Assembly (NCBI RefSeq): GCF_050563545.1
Contig: NZ_JBNXUM010000017.1
Coordinates: 62,001-126,000 of the forward strand
Source of the DNA: Falsiroseomonas sp050563545
GTDB lineage: Bacteria; Pseudomonadota; Alphaproteobacteria; Acetobacterales; Acetobacteraceae
Direction: 5' to 3'
DNA length: 64,000 nucleotides
Shown: piece by piece, positions 59,442 through 64,000 of the stretch
How the letters are laid out: every line of letters starts with the position of its first letter
Numbering within the stretch: position 1 is the first letter of the stretch
Made by a program: the position numbers and the translations under genes
The notes under the pieces: generated by a model
Seen by the model: the letters and a program-made list of their open reading frames with translations, nothing else
What the model was told of the DNA's origin: nothing
Databases searched by the model: none

Positions 59442-60383
59442 ATGGACACATCCATGCGGATCCTGCTCGCCGAGCCGCGCGGCTTCTGCGCCGGCGTCGT
59501 CCGCGCGATCGAGATCGTGGAGCGTGCGCTGACGCTGCATGGCGCCCCCGTCTATGTCCGCCACGAGATCGTCCATAACCGCCACGTCGTCGAGGACCTC
59601 CGCGCCAAGGGCGCCGTCTTCGTCAACGAGCTGGACGAGGTGCCGGAGGGCGCGCTGACCATCTTCTCCGCCCATGGCGTCGCCCGCGTGGTGGAAAAGC
59701 TCGCTTCCGACCGCAGCCTCGACGTGCTGGACGCGACCTGCCCGCTGGTGACCAAGGTGCATGTCGAGGGCCGCCGCTACGCCAGGGACGGCCGCGCGGT
59801 GATCCTGATCGGCCATGACGGCCACCCCGAGGTCGAGGGCACGCTCGGCCAGATCGACGGCGAGGTGCACCTGGTCGCCGACGCCGCCGATGTTGCCGCC
59901 CTGCCCATCCCAGCCGACCGCAAGGTCGCCTATGTCACCCAGACCACGCTCAGCGTGGACGACACGAAGGACGTGATCGAGGCGATCAAGGCGCGCTTCG
60001 CCGACGTCGTCGGGCCCGGCACGCGCGACATCTGCTACGCCACGCAGAACCGCCAGGCCGCGGTACGCGACCTCGCCAAGGTCTGCGACGTCGTGCTGGT
60101 GGTGGGTGCCGCGAACAGCTCCAACTCCAACCGGCTGCGCGAGATCGCGGAGGAATGCGGCGCGCGCGCCTTCCTCATCGCCGATGCCGGCGCGCTGACC
60201 AACGCGATGGTGACGGGCGCGCGCAACGTCGGGCTCACCGCCGGCGCCTCCGCTCCGGAATGGCTGGTGGAGGAGGTGATCGCAGCGCTCCGCGCGCTGG
60301 GTGCCGGGGATGTCGCGCCGCTGCCCGGCATCACCGAGGATGTCAGCTTCCGCCTGCCGAGCCGGCTTCAGGCCGCGGAGTAG
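59442..60383 (+). CDS. ispH: 4-hydroxy-3-methylbut-2-enyl diphosphate reductase
   Basis: A 313-residue iron-sulfur enzyme that makes IPP and DMAPP in the final MEP step. The three Cys ligands are in AEPRGFCAGVVRAIE, LDATCPLVTKVH and DICYATQNRQAAVRDL; TIFSAHGVA and GAANSSNSNRL are conserved substrate-binding blocks. Two starts are possible: ATG 59442 (MDTSMRILL) and ATG 59454 (MRILLAEPRGF). I give the first because a GGGG run ends 2 bp before it; the second matches the usual N-terminus better. Confidence 0.95.
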   Translation: MDTSMRILLAEPRGFCAGVVRAIEIVERALTLHGAPVYVRHEIVHNRHVVEDLRAKGAVFVNELDEVPEGALTIFSAHGVARVVEKLASDRSLDVLDATCPLVTKVHVEGRRYARDGRAVILIGHDGHPEVEGTLGQIDGEVHLVADAADVAALPIPADRKVAYVTQTTLSVDDTKDVIEAIKARFADVVGPGTRDICYATQNRQAAVRDLAKVCDVVLVVGAANSSNSNRLREIAEECGARAFLIADAGALTNAMVTGARNVGLTAGASAPEWLVEEVIAALRALGAGDVAPLPGITEDVSFRLPSRLQAAE

Positions 60384-60442
60384 GCCTCTTCCGCCGCGGC
60401 CCACCACGCGATAGCAGGCGTCCGGACAACGGGAGAACGACC

Positions 60443-61402
60443 ATGCTCACGCGACGCCGCCTGCTGCTCGCCGCGACGCCGTTGGTGTCCCCTGCCCTGG
60501 CCCAGGGCGCCTGGGTGCCGGATCGCTCCATCACCATGATCGTGGCCTTCGCGGCCGGGGGCGGCACCGACCTTGCGGCGCGCACCATCGCGCGCTTCAT
60601 GGAGAAGGACCTCGGCGCCTCGGTCGTCGTGCTGAACCGGCCGGGCGCCGGCGGCGAGATCGGCTTCACCGAGCTCGCCCGCGCGCGGCCCGACGGCACC
60701 ACCATCGGCTTCATCAACACGCCGCACATCGTCACGCTCCCGATCGAGCGCCGCACCCGCTTCACCCTGACCGACTTCACGCTGATCGGGAACATCGTGG
60801 ACGATCCCGGCGGGCTCTGGGTCATGGCCGACAGCCCCTATCGCACGTTGGCCGACCTGCTGGCCGCGGCGCGGCAGCGGCCGGGGACCATCGGCTATGG
60901 CACGACCGGGATCGGCTCCGACGACCACCTCGCCATGCTGGCGCTGGAGCGCGCGTCCAACACCTCCTTCCTGCATGTTCCCTTCGCGGGCTCGGCGCAG
61001 GTGAAGCAGAACCTGCTCTCCCGCGCGATCCCGGTCGGCGTGATGAACATGGCCGAGGGCGTTGCCGATGCGCGTCAGGGCACGATGCGCGCGCTCGCGC
61101 AGATGGGCGAGACGCGCTGGCAGCCCGCCGGCGACGTGCCGACCCTGAAGGAGATGGGCTTCGACGTCGTCGAGGGCTCGATGCGCGGCATGGCCGCGCC
61201 CGCGGGCATGCCGCCGGCCGTGCTGGAGCGCCTCGCGCTGTCGGTCCGGCGCACGGTGGAGGACCCGGAATTCCAGGCGGTCGCGGTGCAGCAGAGCCTG
61301 CCGCTGCGCTTCCTCGGCCCTGACGCCTACCTCGCCGAACTCCGGGCGCTGCAGGCGCGCTACCAGGCGCTGTGGAACCAGCATCCCTGGCGAGAGCAGT
61401 GA
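60443..61402 (+). CDS. Bug/TctC-family solute receptor
   Basis: A 319-residue periplasmic receptor. Signal peptide MLTRRRLLLAATPLVSPALAQ is followed by DRSITMIVAFAAGGGTDLAART, VVLNRPGAGGEIGFTELA and YGTTGIGSDDH, with HVPFAGSAQVKQNLL replacing the usual HVPYRGG block. Tandem with another Bug gene 63 bp downstream and 59 bp after ispH. No TctAB genes nearby. Confidence 0.9.
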   Translation: MLTRRRLLLAATPLVSPALAQGAWVPDRSITMIVAFAAGGGTDLAARTIARFMEKDLGASVVVLNRPGAGGEIGFTELARARPDGTTIGFINTPHIVTLPIERRTRFTLTDFTLIGNIVDDPGGLWVMADSPYRTLADLLAAARQRPGTIGYGTTGIGSDDHLAMLALERASNTSFLHVPFAGSAQVKQNLLSRAIPVGVMNMAEGVADARQGTMRALAQMGETRWQPAGDVPTLKEMGFDVVEGSMRGMAAPAGMPPAVLERLALSVRRTVEDPEFQAVAVQQSLPLRFLGPDAYLAELRALQARYQALWNQHPWREQ

Positions 61403-61465
61403 CCGCGCTTCCCGGCGGGGGCTCGCTCCTGTAAGGGGCGCGTCAACAACACCGAGGAGGAAACC

Positions 61466-62440
61466 ATGCGCCGCCGCACGCTCGCGCTCGGCCTGCCCGC
61501 GGGTATCGCGCTCGTCGCGATCCGCCCGGCCGCCGCGCAGTCCGACTACCCGAACCGCCCAATCCGCATCGTTGTCGGCTTTGCCGCGGGCGGCGGGACG
61601 GACCTGACGACGCGCACCATGCAGCCCCGGCTGCAGCAGGCGCTGAACGGCCCGATCGTCGTGGACAACCGCCCCGGCGCCGGCGGCAACCTTGCGACCG
61701 AACTCGTGATCCGCGCGCCGGCCGATGGCTACACCCTGCTGATGGGCACGATCGGCGCGCTGGCGATCAATCCGACGCTCTACAGCAATCTTGGCTTCAA
61801 CCCGCAAACCGACCTGCAGCCCATCGCCATGGCCGGGAACATCCTGAACGTGCTGGTGGTGCCCGCCGACCGGCCCTGGCGCTCGGTCGCGGAGCTGATC
61901 GCCGCGGCCAAGGCGCGGCCCGACACCATCACCTATGGCTCGTCCGGCGTCGGCGGCGCGGGGCACCTGGCGGGCGCGCTGCTCGACCAGATGGCGGGCA
62001 TCAAGACGGTCCACGTGCCCTATCGCGGCGGCGGACCTCTAATGACCGACCTGGTCGGTGCCAAGGTGGACTTCGCCTTCTCCACCGCGCCTACCGCCAT
62101 CCCGCAGATCGAGGCGGGCAAGCTTCGCGCGCTGGCGGTGCCAACGGCGCGGCGCACCGCGATCCTGCCCGACGTGCCGACGGTGGCCGAGACCCTGCCG
62201 GGCTACGAGGTCGGCAACTGGTATTCGCTGCTCGGCCCGCGCGGGCTGCCGGCGCCGATCGTGGAGCGGCTGAACGCCGCAATGCGCGCCACCGTCACCG
62301 ACCCCGACATCGTGTCGCACCTGGCCCGCCATGGGGTGGAGCCGCTGCAATCATCGCCCGAGGAGCTCGCGCGCTTCATCCGCGACGAGACCGCGAAATG
62401 GGCGCCGATCGTGCGGGCGACTGGCGCGACGCCCGACTGA
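61466..62440 (+). CDS. Bug/TctC-family solute receptor
   Basis: A 324-residue receptor with signal peptide ending AAAQS. DYPNRPIRIVVGFAAGGGTDLTTRTMQPRL, DNRPGAGGNLATE and HVPYRGGGPLMTDLVGAKVDFAFS are typical. GAGGAGGAAACC precedes ATG 61466, a strong ribosome-binding site. The neighbouring receptor at 60443 differs clearly in its ligand region, so the pair is old or recruited separately, and not a fresh duplication. Confidence 0.92.
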   Translation: MRRRTLALGLPAGIALVAIRPAAAQSDYPNRPIRIVVGFAAGGGTDLTTRTMQPRLQQALNGPIVVDNRPGAGGNLATELVIRAPADGYTLLMGTIGALAINPTLYSNLGFNPQTDLQPIAMAGNILNVLVVPADRPWRSVAELIAAAKARPDTITYGSSGVGGAGHLAGALLDQMAGIKTVHVPYRGGGPLMTDLVGAKVDFAFSTAPTAIPQIEAGKLRALAVPTARRTAILPDVPTVAETLPGYEVGNWYSLLGPRGLPAPIVERLNAAMRATVTDPDIVSHLARHGVEPLQSSPEELARFIRDETAKWAPIVRATGATPD

Positions 62441-62453
62441 GGCGTCGCCGCCT

Positions 62454-63542
<1,089 letters not shown>

Positions 63543-63555
63543 GCGTGGTGCCCCG

Positions 63556-64000
63556 CTACAGACACTTGAAGTGGTCGAAGGGCTCCTTGCAGGCCGTGCA
63601 GCGCCAGAGAGACTTGCAGGCGGTGGAGCCGAATTCCGAGAGCTTCTCGGTCTCGCTGCTGCCGCAGCGCGGGCAGGCGAGGTCCTCGTCCATGCCGAAC
63701 AGCGCGCGGCGCGAGGCCTTGGGCGCGGGCGGCGCGATGCCGTAGGCGCGGAGCTTGTCGCGGCCGGACTGGGTCATCCAGTCGGTGGTCCAGGCCGGGG
63801 AGAGCACGAGCTTCACGCGCGCGTCGATGCCCTCTGCGGCGAGCGCGGCCTCGAGGTTCAGGGCGATCATGTTCATCGCGGGGCAGCCGGAATAGGTGGG
63901 CGTGATGTCGATCTCGACGGTGCCGGCGTCGGTGACGCGCGCATCGCGCAGGACGCCGAGGTCGGCGATGGAGAGGACGGGGATCTCGGGGTCGGGGATC
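63556..64000 (-). CDS. paaD: Phenylacetyl-CoA epoxidase subunit PaaD (partial, 5' end outside window)
   Basis: The visible 148 codons encode the C-terminal part of PaaD, a MIP18/DUF59-type Fe-S assembly factor for the epoxidase. IPDPEIPVLSIADLGVLRDARV and TPTYSGCPAMNMIALNLEAALA are the hallmark blocks; the end has a zinc-ribbon-like cluster (CPRCGSSETEKLS, CKSLWRCTACKEPFDHFKCL). A Met at 63876 is internal, not the start. It precedes paaE in the operon. Confidence 0.93.
   Translation of the reverse strand, partial: IPDPEIPVLSIADLGVLRDARVTDAGTVEIDITPTYSGCPAMNMIALNLEAALAAEGIDARVKLVLSPAWTTDWMTQSGRDKLRAYGIAPPAPKASRRALFGMDEDLACPRCGSSETEKLSEFGSTACKSLWRCTACKEPFDHFKCL

Overview
The window is a high-GC chromosomal segment of an alphaproteobacterium. 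The best fit is Rhodospirillales/Acetobacteraceae (Roseomonas-like). The signs are strong GC bias at third codon positions, a GcrA cell-cycle regulator with a GANTC site upstream, a tRNA-His with encoded CCA, an argJ / parvulin / secA neighbourhood, four Bug/TctC-type orphan solute receptors, phenylacetate-degradation genes at the right edge, and five copies of a C/G-rich palindrome between genes. Assignment to a genus is inference only. I saw no rRNA, CRISPR array, insertion sequence, prophage or plasmid origin.

Layout. 1-2048: the left edge of a nitrate/sulfonate-type ABC importer operon (receptor, then permease), read leftward. 2202-6889: a leftward run of a membrane zinc peptidase, an SDR protein with an atypical active site, tRNA-His, a BNR beta-propeller paired with a MoaD/ThiS-like protein ending in Gly-Gly, a small secreted protein and a PLP aminotransferase. 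6890-9228: the nitrogen-assimilation locus glnB-glnA, with a sigma-54-type promoter, two intergenic hairpins and a clear terminator. 9334-12808: two tandem NCS2 nucleobase-transporter paralogues, each carrying the same extra C-terminal domain that looks like a degenerate anti-sigma/GHKL fold. 12817-15440: maleate isomerase-like protein, Bug receptor and phosphoesterase. 15433-20834: a sugar or glycerol-phosphate-type ABC importer and a PhnW-like aminotransferase. 20894-29291: flavin monooxygenase, a TetR-RND efflux module with an operator-like inverted repeat over its promoter, and a hybrid sensor kinase. 29380-42566: mixed metabolism (two gamma-glutamyltransferase-like proteins, GlcG-like protein, GST, TPR lipoprotein, ispE, aminotransferase, DsbA-like protein, aspartoacylase-like protein, CinA-like protein, and a GNAT-NUDIX fusion with no AUG, GUG or UUG start). 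42727-49583: two small lipoproteins, argJ, parvulin, secA and a cupin. 49602-56202: sulfotransferase, carbonic anhydrase, purH, glycosyltransferase, heparinase-like protein and rpe, all leftward. 56251-64000: Lrp regulator, three Bug receptors, gcrA, a small gene plus a decayed nucleotidyltransferase carrying a 10-bp tandem repeat, ispH, and the paaE-paaD end of a phenylacetyl-CoA epoxidase operon.

Most genes are ordinary housekeeping or transport genes. The parts least explained by known annotation are the transporter/degenerate-GHKL fusions in tandem, the Gly-Gly ubiquitin-like/BNR gene pair whose coding and ribosome-binding signals overlap, the repeat-disrupted nucleotidyltransferase with its small upstream partner, and the paired hairpins between glnB and glnA. 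No single element here can be called a new system from sequence alone; those four are the best candidates.
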